A DNA stretch of 64,000 bases from Gemmatimonadota bacterium. GTDB taxonomy: Bacteria; Gemmatimonadota; Gemmatimonadetes; Gemmatimonadales; Gemmatimonadaceae. The first letter of the stretch is position 1. Each line of letters opens with the position of its first letter. Made by a program: the position numbers and the translations under genes. The notes under the pieces are model-generated. The model saw only the letters and a program-made list of their open reading frames with translations, was not told the origin of the DNA and made no database searches. The DNA is taken from the NCBI GenBank assembly GCA_031127075.1, contig JARIFA010000002.1, forward strand, positions 1-64,000, given 5' to 3'. Below are positions 1 through 11,897 of this stretch, piece by piece.

Positions 1-877
1 CGCGAATGATGTGGAACCCGTACACCGTCTCGACGAGCGGGCTGATGCGGTTCACCGGGAGCGCGAACATCATCCGTTCGAACTCGGGCACCATGACGCC
101 GCGCCGCTGCCAGTCGAGATCCCCCCCGCGCTCCGCCGAGCCGCGGTCCGTCGAGTAGCGCCGCGCGAGGGAATCGAAGTCGGCGCCCCCCTCGAGCAGA
201 CCGCGGAGGGAATCCGCGAGCGCGCGGGCGGAGTCGACGCTCGCCGCCCGCGCCTTCGGGGCGACGACGACCTGCCGGAAGGCGACGGTCGCCGGCCGCG
301 GCGGGAGCTCCCGCTTGAGTCGGTCGAAGGCCTCGGCGACCTCGCGCTCGGTCACGTTGGCCGGCGCGAGGCGCCCCTTCGCCTTGAGCGAATCGATCGC
401 CTTCCGCTGCAGCTCGTCACGGATGGCGGATTCGACGGCCTTCTTCCGGTACTCCTCAGGCGTGCCGAACCCCTCGCGGCTGAGCGCCTCCCGGAACTGC
501 TGGTCGGTCTGGAAGTTCGAGCGGACGCCATCGAGCTGTTGCTCCACCTGCGCGGCGACGTCGGTCTCGCCCACCTCGATCTTATACTCTTTGGCGATCG
601 CGATCAGGACTTCCTTATCGACGATCTGTCCCAGGAAGTCCCGGGCGAGGGCGAGCTGCCCCGCGCTGTCCGCGGGGACCTGCAGGCCGCGCGACCGCGC
701 GAAGTTGATCGCCTCGAGGACCTCGCTGAAGAGAACCGGGTGCGTCCCAACGACGGCGACGATCCGATCGACCTCGATGTCCTTGAGGGGACGCGCCTGC
801 GCCCCCGCCGTCCGCCCGAAGGCGAGGACGACGAGGGCGCCGACGACTCGCGACGCGCGGAGCGCGAGGCGGGTCAC
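1..877 (-). CDS. surA: SurA-like periplasmic peptidyl-prolyl isomerase (C-terminus runs off the window)
   Basis: Reverse strand reads V-TRLALRASRVVGALVVLAFGRTAGAQARPLKDIEVDRIVAVVGTHPVLFSEVLEAINFARSRGLQ (signal peptide plus SurA N-domain) and ends with RISPLVETVYGFHIIR (PpiC-type motif). GTG start at 877 overlaps the upstream gene's stop (GTGA). Confidence 0.85.
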   Translation of the reverse strand, partial: MTRLALRASRVVGALVVLAFGRTAGAQARPLKDIEVDRIVAVVGTHPVLFSEVLEAINFARSRGLQVPADSAGQLALARDFLGQIVDKEVLIAIAKEYKIEVGETDVAAQVEQQLDGVRSNFQTDQQFREALSREGFGTPEEYRKKAVESAIRDELQRKAIDSLKAKGRLAPANVTEREVAEAFDRLKRELPPRPATVAFRQVVVAPKARAASVDSARALADSLRGLLEGGADFDSLARRYSTDRGSAERGGDLDWQRRGVMVPEFERMMFALPVNRISPLVETVYGFHIIR

Positions 878-2316
878 TGCTGCGGCGGGATCGGCGCGCC
901 CGGGAGCGGCACGGCCGAAGGCGGCTGCGTCGCGGCGCGGGCCGAGTCGGCCGCGGCGCGGAGCTTCGTCGCCGCGGCGAGGGCGCGGTCGAGCCCGGCC
1001 GGGGTCACCCGGTTGTCGTAGCGGGCCCGGAGCACGCTGGCCACCTGGTCCGGGACCTCGACGTACTGCACCTCGTTCCGGACCACCTGCGCGAAGAACG
1101 CGTTGGCGCGGCGCGCCGCGACCGCGGCACGACCCTTCGCATCCGGCGCGCTGTCCGCGAGCGCCTTCGGCGTCACACCGATCGCCTCCATCACGCCGGT
1201 GACGCCCCCGAAGAAGGCGGTGCGGATCTGTGCGAGCTCGGCCGAATCCGGTTCCACCTTGAGCGAGTCGGCGACACGGAGGAGGAACTCGTTGCGGATG
1301 ACGTTCTGCACGAAGATCGGGATCTGCGAATCGGGCGCCTGCAGCACCTGGGCGCGCACGCGGGACTGCGGCGGGAAGGCCGCCATCCACCGCGCGAGCT
1401 TGCCGGCAGAGAGGTCGGCGAGACGCGACGTCGCGACGGCCTCACGGCTGTCGCGGTAGGCGTCCGGATCCTCGGCGATCGCCTTCACGAGCTTCGGCGC
1501 GCTCTCCTTGACCTGCACCTGGGCCGTGCTGTCCATCGCCGCGAAGTAGAGGCTCTCCGCGCGCTGGGCCGCGACGCCGCGATACGCGTCGGCGAACTCG
1601 TCCTTGATCTCCGCGTAGGTGTGCCGGCGGATGATGTGATAGCCGAACTGCGTCTCGACGACGCCGGTGATGCCGCCCGGCGGGACGGAGCGGATTCCCG
1701 CATCGAACTCCGGCACCATCTGGCCGGCCGGGAAGACGCCGTAGTCGCCGCCGCGCTCCTTCGAGCCCGGATCATCGGAGCGACGCTTCGCCACGTCGGC
1801 GAAAGTCGCGCTGGTCACCGTCGCCGCGATCCGCTCGGCCTCCGCCTTGATGGCGGCGTTGGCGGCCTCGGAGCCCGGCTCGGTCTTCTTGGAGAGGAGG
1901 ATGTGCGCCGCACCGAGGAGCGCGCCGTCGGTGTACGCCTGCTCGAAAGTGCTGGAATCGACCTGGCTCCAGTCCTTGCTGATGACGTCGAACACCTTCC
2001 GGAAGCGGAGCTGCGCGATCGCGGCCCACATCCCCTCGTCGGCGTCCTTCGTCGTGCCGAGCGTATCGCCTTCGGCGGCGGCGGCGGCCAGGAGCTGGTA
2101 GTTCACCCAGAGCTGGGCGACGGCGCGGATCGCATCCGGGCGCAGCGGGACGTCGGTGGCGCCGAGGAGCGCGGCGACGGAGTCGACGTGGAGCTCCTGG
2201 GAGCCGGCGCGCGCGACGACGTCGACGTGCGCGGTCATCGCGTCCTTCAGGGCCGCACACGAGGAAAGGCCCAGCAGGGCGACGAGAGAGACCAGGGCGA
2301 GACGAAGGCGAGTCAT
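874..2316 (-). CDS. Peptidylprolyl isomerase, PpiC/SurA type, lipoprotein-like
   Basis: 480 aa; signal/lipobox LLGLSSCAAL; parvulin signature AAHILLSKK...DDPGSKERGGDYGVFPAGQMVPEFDAGI...TQFGYHIIRRH. Confidence 0.9.
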   Translation of the reverse strand: MTRLRLALVSLVALLGLSSCAALKDAMTAHVDVVARAGSQELHVDSVAALLGATDVPLRPDAIRAVAQLWVNYQLLAAAAAEGDTLGTTKDADEGMWAAIAQLRFRKVFDVISKDWSQVDSSTFEQAYTDGALLGAAHILLSKKTEPGSEAANAAIKAEAERIAATVTSATFADVAKRRSDDPGSKERGGDYGVFPAGQMVPEFDAGIRSVPPGGITGVVETQFGYHIIRRHTYAEIKDEFADAYRGVAAQRAESLYFAAMDSTAQVQVKESAPKLVKAIAEDPDAYRDSREAVATSRLADLSAGKLARWMAAFPPQSRVRAQVLQAPDSQIPIFVQNVIRNEFLLRVADSLKVEPDSAELAQIRTAFFGGVTGVMEAIGVTPKALADSAPDAKGRAAVAARRANAFFAQVVRNEVQYVEVPDQVASVLRARYDNRVTPAGLDRALAAATKLRAAADSARAATQPPSAVPLPGAPIPPQQ

Positions 2317-2340
2317 GGGAGGGAGGAGAGAGGGAACGGC

Positions 2341-5300
2341 TCAGGCCGCGTCAGATGGAGCGATGGTGCGCAGCGCGCGAGCGAGCCCTTCCAGCAGGGT
2401 CGCCCCGCCGAGCCGCGTGAGTTTGAGCGACAGGGGGTGGACCCGGCGGACGTCCACTTGGAACTGGACGTCCCGGAAGGCCGCCGCGAGCGGCTTGAGA
2501 CGCGGAACCGCGTCGGCTCGGAAGCTAACACGGGCCTCCGCGCCATGCACGAGGATCCCCTCGACGCCGAGGGGGGCGCCGAGCCGGCGCAGCCGCGCGA
2601 TGCCCAGGTAGGCGACGGCCGGTTCCGGCAGGGGACCGAACCGGTCGCGCAGTTCGTCCCGGATCGCGTCTACCTGCTCGGCATCCCGCGCGGCGCCGAG
2701 GCGCCGGTAGAGGTCGAGCTTCACCTCGGCCGAGGCGATGTACTCGTCCGGGAGATAGGCCGGCAGATCGAGCGTGACCTCCGTCGGCGGCGGGGGCGGC
2801 GCCTCGTCCCCGCGCTGGAGCCGCGTGACGGTCTCCTCGAGCAGGCGGAGGTAGAGGTCGAACCCGACGGCGTGCACGAACCCCGACTGCTCGGGCCCGA
2901 GGAGGTTCCCCGCCCCGCGGAGCTCCATATCCCGCAGCGCGACTCGGTACCCCGACCCGAGCTCGGTGTGGTGCTCGAGCACGCGGAGGCGCCGCTCGGC
3001 GTCCTCGTCGCAGTGCTCCGGCACGATGAGAAAACAGTAGGCGCGACGATGCGATCGGCCCACGCGGCCGCGGAGCTGGTAGAGCTGCGCCAACCCGAGT
3101 CGGTCGGCGCGGTCGATGAACATCGTATTCGCGTTCGGCACGTCGAGCCCACTCTCGACGATGAGCGTCGAGACGAGGACGTCGACCTCCCCGGCCACGA
3201 AGCGCCGCATCACCGCCTCGAGCTCGCGCTCGGGCATCTGCCCGTGCCCGACCGCGATGCGCGCCCGCGGCACGAGCCGCTGCAGATGATCGGCCACGGC
3301 GAGGATCGTCTCGACGCGGTTGTGCACGAAGTAGACCTGCCCGCCCCGATCGAGCTCGCGAGCGATCCCCTCCTCGAGGAGGCCGTCATCCCAGGGCTCG
3401 AGCGAGGTGAGCACCGGCGAGCGATCGCGCGGCGGCGTCTGCATCAACGTGAGGTCGCGGAGCCCGGCGAGCGATTGATGGAGCGTCCGCGGGATCGGCG
3501 TCGCCGTGAGGGTGAGCACGTCGGTCTCGAGGCGGAGCTGCTTGAGCCGCTCCTTGTGCTTCACCCCGAACCGGTGCTCCTCGTCGACGACGACGAGGCC
3601 GAGTTGCTTGAAGGTGACGTCCGGGCTCAAGAGCCGATGCGTCCCGATGACGATGTCGACCGCCCCCGCCGCGACCTCGGCGAGCGCCGCGGCCTGCGCC
3701 TTCGGCGTCTGGAAGCGGCTCAGCACCGCGACGCGCACCGGGAAATCCGCGAAGCGGTCACCGAAGGTGCGCGCGTGCTGCTCGGCCAGGATCGTCGTCG
3801 GGACGAGGACCGCCACCTGCCGCCCCCCCTGCACCGCCTTGAAGGCGGCACGCACCGCGATCTCCGTCTTGCCGTAGCCGACGTCGCCGACGAGGAGACG
3901 GTCCATCGGCCGTTCGCCCTCCATATCCTGCTTCACCTCCGACGTCGCCTTGCGCTGATCGGGCGTGTCCTCGAAGAGGAAGGCGCTCTCGAGCTGCTTC
4001 TGCCACGCGCCGTCGGGGTGGTGTGGCGGGCGGGCGGTGACGCGGCGCCGCGCGTAGAGGTCGAGCAGCTCCGCCGTCATCTCCTGGATGGCCGCCCGCG
4101 TCTTGTCGCGCTGCGCCGCCCAGCGGCGCCCACCGAGCTTGTGCAGCCGCGGCGGCGGCGTGTCGTCGTCGATCTCGCCGGCGGCGCGGTAGCGCTCCAC
4201 CTGATCGAGCCGATAGAGGGGCACGTTCAGCCGATCGCCGCCCTCGTACTCCACCACCGCGACTTCGATGGTCGACTCGCCGTGGAAGACGGTCGTCATC
4301 CCGCGATAGATGCCGATGCCGTGCTCGAGGTGCACGACGTAGTCGCCCGGCTTGAGGGCGGTGACCTGCTCGAGCGCCGCGCCGGTGACATACCGCCGCG
4401 CCCGGCGGATCCGCCGCTCGCGGCGGAAGATCTCGTGGTCGGTGAGCACGCGGAGCCCATCCGGACCGCCGCGCGGCGGGAGGAGGAACCCGCCCGCGAG
4501 AACGCCGAGGGCGAGCGCGACCGGCGCGCGATCCCTGCCGCGCGCTTCGAGCAGCTCCTCCAACCGCTCGGCCTGCCCCGCGTTGTCGCAGAGGATCACC
4601 GTCGGCGTGCCGTCCCGCACGAGTGCGCCGAGGCGCCCGAGGTCGCGCTCCACCTTCTCGGGGGGGCGGATCGGGAAGGTCACGGTGCGCGCGTCACCCG
4701 CCTCCACGGCGACGAGCGCGAGCGAGGGGAAGGCGCCGAGCTGGCGGGCCACCGCATCGGGCGGGAGGAGGAGCGCGTCCCGCGCCGGGACCTCCTCGCC
4801 GCGGCGACGTGCGACGTCGAGGTGATGGGCCGCCTCCTCCCAGGTGCGCTGCCACTCCGGCTTGAGACTCACCCCGGAGGGGAGCAGCAACAGCGTCCCG
4901 GCCGGGAAGAGCTCGCCGAGCGCGACGCGGGCGTACGGCACCTCGTCGTCGTCACCGCGGACCTCGACGGGGAGGATCACCGCCTGCTCGAGGGGCGCCG
5001 TCATCCGTTGCGTCGCTACATCGAACCCGCGGAGCGCCTCGAGCTGATCGCCCCAGAACTCGAGGCGGACCGGTTCACGCATGCCGAAGCCGTAGATATC
5101 GATGATGCCGCCGCGGACGCTGTACTCCGCGACATCCTCGACGACGGGGACGCGCGTGAAGCCGACGCGATCGAGGTGCGCGGTGAGGTCCTCCAGGCGC
5201 CAGTTGTCGCCGCGCCGGAGCGCGAGGCGCGCCTCCGCGAGGGCGCCCGGGAGGCGCGTGCGCTCCTGCAACGCCCGGACCGTCGTGAGCAGCACGCGCA

Positions 5301-5646
5301 CCCCGCCCCGCGCGAGCGCCTCGAGCGTCTCCACCCGCTCGCCCGCCACCTCCGCGTGCGGCTCCACCTCACCGAGGCCCTCACGGGGCGGGTAGAGCGC
5401 GACCCCATCGCCCCCGAGGACCGATTGGAGGTCCGCGAGCCATCGTTCCGCCTCCGCCACCTGGTCCGCGACGACGACGAAGAGCCGGTTCGGCTCCCGG
5501 GCGGCGAGCGCCGCGAGGAGGACCGCGTCCGACGATCCCGCGAGGCCGCTCACCTCCAGCCGGCCGTTCACCGAGGGGAGCGCGCCGGTGAGACTGCGGA
5601 AGGCGGGGAGCGCGGCGAGGCGCTCGATCAACTGCGGGAGCGCCAT
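2341..5646 (-). CDS. mfd: Transcription-repair coupling factor Mfd
   Basis: Start MALPQLIERLAALPAFRSL at 5646; LVGDVGYGKTEIAVRAAFKAVQGGRQVAVLVPTTILAEQH, DEEHRFGVKHKE, TLTATPIPRTLHQSL, QLRGRVGRS. The ORF extends upstream to 6273 but ATG 5646 overlaps the upstream stop (ATGA). Confidence 0.96.
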   Translation of the reverse strand: MALPQLIERLAALPAFRSLTGALPSVNGRLEVSGLAGSSDAVLLAALAAREPNRLFVVVADQVAEAERWLADLQSVLGGDGVALYPPREGLGEVEPHAEVAGERVETLEALARGGVRVLLTTVRALQERTRLPGALAEARLALRRGDNWRLEDLTAHLDRVGFTRVPVVEDVAEYSVRGGIIDIYGFGMREPVRLEFWGDQLEALRGFDVATQRMTAPLEQAVILPVEVRGDDDEVPYARVALGELFPAGTLLLLPSGVSLKPEWQRTWEEAAHHLDVARRRGEEVPARDALLLPPDAVARQLGAFPSLALVAVEAGDARTVTFPIRPPEKVERDLGRLGALVRDGTPTVILCDNAGQAERLEELLEARGRDRAPVALALGVLAGGFLLPPRGGPDGLRVLTDHEIFRRERRIRRARRYVTGAALEQVTALKPGDYVVHLEHGIGIYRGMTTVFHGESTIEVAVVEYEGGDRLNVPLYRLDQVERYRAAGEIDDDTPPPRLHKLGGRRWAAQRDKTRAAIQEMTAELLDLYARRRVTARPPHHPDGAWQKQLESAFLFEDTPDQRKATSEVKQDMEGERPMDRLLVGDVGYGKTEIAVRAAFKAVQGGRQVAVLVPTTILAEQHARTFGDRFADFPVRVAVLSRFQTPKAQAAALAEVAAGAVDIVIGTHRLLSPDVTFKQLGLVVVDEEHRFGVKHKERLKQLRLETDVLTLTATPIPRTLHQSLAGLRDLTLMQTPPRDRSPVLTSLEPWDDGLLEEGIARELDRGGQVYFVHNRVETILAVADHLQRLVPRARIAVGHGQMPERELEAVMRRFVAGEVDVLVSTLIVESGLDVPNANTMFIDRADRLGLAQLYQLRGRVGRSHRRAYCFLIVPEHCDEDAERRLRVLEHHTELGSGYRVALRDMELRGAGNLLGPEQSGFVHAVGFDLYLRLLEETVTRLQRGDEAPPPPPTEVTLDLPAYLPDEYIASAEVKLDLYRRLGAARDAEQVDAIRDELRDRFGPLPEPAVAYLGIARLRRLGAPLGVEGILVHGAEARVSFRADAVPRLKPLAAAFRDVQFQVDVRRVHPLSLKLTRLGGATLLEGLARALRTIAPSDAA

Positions 5647-7478
5647 CAGCGCTCCACCGGAGTGCGGCGCCCGAAACCGCGACCGGCGACGAGCCACTCC
5701 GACGCGAGCAGGAGCAGCGCGAGGATGAGCAGCGCGCGGCTCCACGACCGTGCACCGCCCGCGGCGAAGACGGCGCGGCCGAGGCCGTCGGGCGCCGCGT
5801 CGACCGTGCGCGCCCCGAGACGCGTGGCGAGCGTGTCGACGGTGACCCGTCCCGTGTCCGACTCCGACGGTTCGGCGTTCACCACGAGCGCGCCGACGCG
5901 TGTCGCGCCGCGACGCCAGAAGGCGACCCCCGCGGCCCACGGCGCCGAGATCGCCTCCTCGGCGGCGACGGGTCGCACCGGTCCCGAGGCGAGTTCGAGC
6001 CCATCGACGCCTGCGGGCACCCGGACCATCGCACCCGGTACCGCGGTTGACACCCCCGTGCTGCCATCGACGAGCCGCTGCGAGACGAGGCGATCGATCC
6101 ACGGCACGAATGCCGCCCGCACCGGGAGGTCGGTGGCCTCGTCGGTCGCCGGGGAGGCGACCAGGACGTAGCCGTCGCCGGCGACCGCCCAGGGGGCGCC
6201 CCCGACCGTCGCCACGGTGTCTCGGCGTGCAGCCGCGTCCCCGGCCGCGGTGGCCGACTCGAGCGCATACCACTCACGCGCCATCGCCCCCGCGACGCCC
6301 TCCCCGGTCAGGGGGGCGGCGCCCGTGCGCCGCGCGCCGAGTCGCCACGGAATCCCCGCCCGCTCGAGCGCGCGGTTGGCATCGGCGACGCGGATCGGGT
6401 CGGACGGCGCGAAGAGCAGTCCGGGCCGACGCGCCTGGTCCATCGTCGCGACCGTGATCCCGCCGCCGACGCGTGCTCGCCCCCCGGCCACGAGTGCGCC
6501 GACCGCACCGGCGAGGAAGGGGCCGGCGCCCGAGGCGACCTGCACCGCAGGGGGCTCCCCCACGTGGACGGCGAAGTGGCGCCGGTCATCGCCCCGCAAC
6601 TCGTCAGGCGCGAGCTCGACGACGCCGGCCTGCCAGCCGGTGCCCGTGAGCTGCGCGCGCGCGAGGATCGTCGCACCGGGGAGCGCCGTCCCGCGCGCGA
6701 GGGTGCGGCCGTCGACCACCACGCGCCAGCTCGCGGAGTCGGGGGCGACGACCGTCGCCCGGACCGCGCCGCGCGGATCCCAATGGAGCGGCTCGGCGGC
6801 GACGGCGGTGACCGCGCGGTTCACGATCGCACCCGGAGTGACGACGGCCAGGTCGGCGGCCGCGCCCCCGAGCGCCGAGGGATCGATTGCCCCCCAACTC
6901 GTGGCCTGGGCGTCGGTGAGGACGACGACACGGCCGGAGGGGAGGCCGCTACCGCGGACGAGCGCGGCGGCGCGACGCACCGCGTCACCGGCATCGCCCG
7001 CCCCGTCGAGCGGGCGCACCGCCGCGAGCGCGGCGTCGAGCGTCGGCCGGTCGCCCCCGACGACGACGCCATCCATCGTCACCACCCAGAGCCGATCCGC
7101 CGCGGTGGCGGCGCCGACGACGCCACGAGCCGCCGCCGCGAGGCGCGCGAGGACCGGCCCCTCGGGACCCGCCGCCTGCGCGGAGAGCGAGTTGTCGAGC
7201 ACGATCGCGACCGCGGTCGGCGCGTGGCCGATGCCGGGCGCCCGCGCCACCGGGCGTGCGATCGCCGCGGCGAGGACGACGATGATCGCGCACCGGAGGA
7301 GCATCAGCAGCAGGTTCTGCACCTGCACCTCACGCGCGTGCTCGCGCTCCATCCGCAGCAGATACCGCACGGCGGGGAATTCGACGCGCGCCTGCGCGCG
7401 ACGACGCCAGAGATGCAGAACGAGCGGGACGGCGATGGCAGCGGCGAGACCCCATCCCCACGGCGCGAGGAAGGTCAT
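5646..7478 (-). CDS. BatA/VWA-type membrane protein with N-terminal TM anchor
   Basis: Start [40 protein letters not shown] (typical BatA-domain N-terminus), VWA-like AIVLDNSLSA..., C-terminal TM. ATGA overlaps at both ends. Confidence 0.85.
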   Translation of the reverse strand: MTFLAPWGWGLAAAIAVPLVLHLWRRRAQARVEFPAVRYLLRMEREHAREVQVQNLLLMLLRCAIIVVLAAAIARPVARAPGIGHAPTAVAIVLDNSLSAQAAGPEGPVLARLAAAARGVVGAATAADRLWVVTMDGVVVGGDRPTLDAALAAVRPLDGAGDAGDAVRRAAALVRGSGLPSGRVVVLTDAQATSWGAIDPSALGGAAADLAVVTPGAIVNRAVTAVAAEPLHWDPRGAVRATVVAPDSASWRVVVDGRTLARGTALPGATILARAQLTGTGWQAGVVELAPDELRGDDRRHFAVHVGEPPAVQVASGAGPFLAGAVGALVAGGRARVGGGITVATMDQARRPGLLFAPSDPIRVADANRALERAGIPWRLGARRTGAAPLTGEGVAGAMAREWYALESATAAGDAAARRDTVATVGGAPWAVAGDGYVLVASPATDEATDLPVRAAFVPWIDRLVSQRLVDGSTGVSTAVPGAMVRVPAGVDGLELASGPVRPVAAEEAISAPWAAGVAFWRRGATRVGALVVNAEPSESDTGRVTVDTLATRLGARTVDAAPDGLGRAVFAAGGARSWSRALLILALLLLASEWLVAGRGFGRRTPVER

Positions 7479-8392
7479 CCGAGGCGCTGGCGGCGGGCGA
7501 AGGCGCGCCGCAACGGCACGCCGAACGGCTGGTCGGTGAGGATCGGCTCGTAGAAGGCGCCCGCCGAGGCGAAGTGGTCGCGCCATTCGGCGAGCGCGTC
7601 GCCGACGGTGGAGGCGTACAGGTCGCGGACGTCGGCGGGGGTCGCGATCGATTCCGTCCCGCGCTCGGGGTCGACGAAGGTCGCCTCACCCGAGGCGACC
7701 TCGAAGCGACGCTCCGCGGGATCGAGGACGTGCAGACAGGTGACATCGTGCCCCTGACCGCGCAGCCCCTGCACGGTGTCGCGGATCTCCTCGGGTTCGA
7801 GGAGCAGGTCGGAGATCAGGATCACCATCCCGCGTCGCGCGATCAGCTTCCCAGCCTGGGCGAGCGCCCCGGCGAGGTCGGAGCCCTGACCGGCACCGGC
7901 ATCATCGAACGCCGCGAGCATCTTCCCGAACTGCGACTGCCCCGACCGCGGCGGGACGACGGAGCGGATGCCATCGTCGAATCGGATGAGCCCCACCGCA
8001 TCGCGCTGGCGGAGCAGGAGCAGCGCGAGCGCCGCGGCGAGCCGCTCCGCATAGTCGAGCTTCGTGAGCCGGCCCGGCGCCCCGCGCCATGCCATCGAGC
8101 GGCTCACGTCGAGGACGATCGTCGCGCGGACGTTCGTCTCCTCCTCGAACTGCTTGATGAGCCACCGGTCCGCGCGCGCGACGACCTTCCAGTCCATGAA
8201 CCGGAGGTCGTCGCCCGGCTGGTACTGCCGGTGCTCGGCGAACTCGACGCTGAATCCCTTCTTTGGGGAGCGGTGGAGCCCCGCGAGGAGTCCATCCACC
8301 AGCCAACGCGACACGACCTCGAGGCGACCGAGCGCCGCGAGGGTAGCGGGATCCATGAGGTCGGCCCGGACGGCGGGCGCTGACGCGGACAT
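7475..8392 (-). CDS. DUF58 domain protein (MoxR/VWA-associated)
   Basis: 305 aa; [65 protein letters not shown] is the canonical DUF58 signature. Confidence 0.93.
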   Translation of the reverse strand: MSASAPAVRADLMDPATLAALGRLEVVSRWLVDGLLAGLHRSPKKGFSVEFAEHRQYQPGDDLRFMDWKVVARADRWLIKQFEEETNVRATIVLDVSRSMAWRGAPGRLTKLDYAERLAAALALLLLRQRDAVGLIRFDDGIRSVVPPRSGQSQFGKMLAAFDDAGAGQGSDLAGALAQAGKLIARRGMVILISDLLLEPEEIRDTVQGLRGQGHDVTCLHVLDPAERRFEVASGEATFVDPERGTESIATPADVRDLYASTVGDALAEWRDHFASAGAFYEPILTDQPFGVPLRRAFARRQRLG

Positions 8393-8502
8393 GCGACCGG
8401 GAACCTACCGGCGCCGGGGAGAGTGACCAAGGGGGCGCCCGTTGGAGCGGCCCCCACGCCCGGCTAGCTTTCCGGTTTCCCATCGCCCCCGCACCCGCGC
8501 CC

Positions 8503-10302
<1,800 letters not shown>

Positions 10303-10306
10303 CCGA

Positions 10307-10345
10307 ACGGGGGGGGTGAGGACCACGCGGTCCTCACCCCCCCGT
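10307..10345. terminator. Bidirectional hairpin terminator between lepA and the convergent PPC-domain gene
   Basis: ACGGGGGGGGTGAGGACC-ACGC-GGTCCTCACCCCCCCGT: about 17 bp stem with a 4 nt loop, directly after the lepA stop. Confidence 0.75.
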
Positions 10346-10368
10346 CGTGCGCCGCCTCCGATGCGTCG

Positions 10369-11190
10369 TCAGTCGCGCGGCCGTTCCGTCTCGGGCGCCG
10401 ATGCCACCGCGATGATGAACCCCCCGTGGTCGCGCGGGTCCACCGCCCGGACATAGATCCGGAAGGTCCCATCCGCGACGAACGTGGCCTCGGCGTCGGT
10501 CCCACCGCCGGCGTCATCGTCTGAGGTGACGAGCGTCTCGCCGCGCGGTCCCACGCGGAGCACCCGCACCATCGCGTCGAACGCGCCGCTCCGCACCGTG
10601 ACGCGCACGCGCTCCCCACGGCCGGTCAGCGTGTACGCCGCGTACACGACCGTCTCCTCCCCGTCGTCCATCTCCGGCCCCTCGGTGAGGAGCGCGCCCT
10701 CGCGCGGCTGGCCCACCACGAGCGGCGTGCCGGAGACCGGGGCGGGCGGCGGGACCGATTCGACCACCAGCGTATACGCCCCCGTCTCGTCGGCGTCGAG
10801 CGACTGCGCGACGATCAGGTAGGTCCCGGCACGCGACGGACGGAAGAGGAGTTGGGCATCGGTGTCGCCACCGCCGTCATCGTCGCTCGCCACCTGGTCG
10901 GTGAGCCCGCCGACGTGTTCGGCGACCCAGACGTAGGCGTCGACGTCCGCGGACCGCATCGTGACGCGATAGCGCCCGCCCGCGACGGCCTCGAAGCGGT
11001 AGGCGTGGAAGGCGCCGCGCCCCATCACGACCGGGTCGGTACGACCGAGCCGGCCCTCGACCGTCGCGCCGACGGCGATGGTCCGCGCCGATTCCTGTGC
11101 GCCGACCGCGGGCCCCGCGGCGAGCAACAGGCCGAGTCCCACCCACGCGGCGCGATGGCGAGCGAGGCCCCCTCCCTGCAGCGGTCTCAT
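10369..11190 (-). CDS. Secreted protein with PPC (pre-peptidase C-terminal)-like beta-sandwich domains
   Basis: Signal peptide MRPLQGGGLARHRAAWVGLGLLLAAGPAVGAQE; repeated YRVTMRSADVDAYVWV...DDDGGGDTDAQLLFRPSRAGTYLIVAQSLDADETGAYTLVVE and ...SDDDAGGGTDAEATFVADGTFRIYV. Confidence 0.75.
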   Translation of the reverse strand: MRPLQGGGLARHRAAWVGLGLLLAAGPAVGAQESARTIAVGATVEGRLGRTDPVVMGRGAFHAYRFEAVAGGRYRVTMRSADVDAYVWVAEHVGGLTDQVASDDDGGGDTDAQLLFRPSRAGTYLIVAQSLDADETGAYTLVVESVPPPAPVSGTPLVVGQPREGALLTEGPEMDDGEETVVYAAYTLTGRGERVRVTVRSGAFDAMVRVLRVGPRGETLVTSDDDAGGGTDAEATFVADGTFRIYVRAVDPRDHGGFIIAVASAPETERPRD

Positions 11191-11897
11191 GCGAACATCC
11201 CCCCGAGGCCCGAGTAGAACGTCCACAGACGACGGTGGCCTGCCGCGTCGATGAGCGTCGCCGGGTCGCGGTCGACGCTGCCGATCCATACCCCACCCGC
11301 CGGTTTGCGTCGCGCAGCGCGTCGGTCGCGGAAGAGCAGTTGCTGCGGGTACCGCGCGGTGGGGCCGAGGTACGCGTCCCGATTAGCGTCGTGCAGGACC
11401 ACCACGCCGCCCGGGGCGAGGAGCCCGAGCGCCCGCGTGAGGGCGGCCGCGCGCGCGCGGCCATCGATGAAGATGAAGTCGTAGGGCGCGCCCGCGTCGG
11501 CCGCCTCGAGGTACCGCGCGAACGAGACCGCGTCCCCGTCCCCGTCGAACGTCCGGTCGTCCGGTGGGACCTGACGCACCGTGGTCCCGGGACGCGTGAC
11601 CATCCCGGCGAGGGTGCGCGCCCACCCGGCATCGTGTTCGATCGCCGTCCAGGTCGCATCGGCCGGCAGCAACGCGGGGAACTGTACCGTGCTCAACCCG
11701 CCGCCCCACTCCAGACACCGCCGCGGCTGCAGCGCCGTCAGGAGATCGCGGAGCAGGTCCTCCTCCGCCGGCCGCATCCAGGGCGTGTCGCGATAGGTGC
11801 GCAGCCGGCGGACGAGCCGGGTGCGGTTCCGACGCACCACCTGCTGCAGGAGCGTCGGAAGGAACGGACGGGAGACGACGTGCGACACGAGGTTCAC
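11187..11897 (-). CDS. Class I SAM-dependent methyltransferase-like protein
   Basis: CLEWGGGLSTVQFPALLPADATWTAIEHD...YDFIFIDGRAR...LLAPGGVVVLHDANRD: Rossmann MTase pattern. Confidence 0.7.
   Translation of the reverse strand: MNLVSHVVSRPFLPTLLQQVVRRNRTRLVRRLRTYRDTPWMRPAEEDLLRDLLTALQPRRCLEWGGGLSTVQFPALLPADATWTAIEHDAGWARTLAGMVTRPGTTVRQVPPDDRTFDGDGDAVSFARYLEAADAGAPYDFIFIDGRARAAALTRALGLLAPGGVVVLHDANRDAYLGPTARYPQQLLFRDRRAARRKPAGGVWIGSVDRDPATLIDAAGHRRLWTFYSGLGGMFA

Noticed and set aside
1621-6171. 1516-aa plus-strand ORF
   Set aside because: Antisense shadow of ppiC, mfd and the VWA gene; Arg/Glu/His-rich with no domain pattern; GC-rich codon bias opens this frame.
5646-6273. N-terminal 209 aa of the track's 1310-aa Mfd ORF
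   Set aside because: Low-complexity Arg/Gly-rich extension overlapping the VWA gene; the Mfd family start is MALPQLIERL at 5646.
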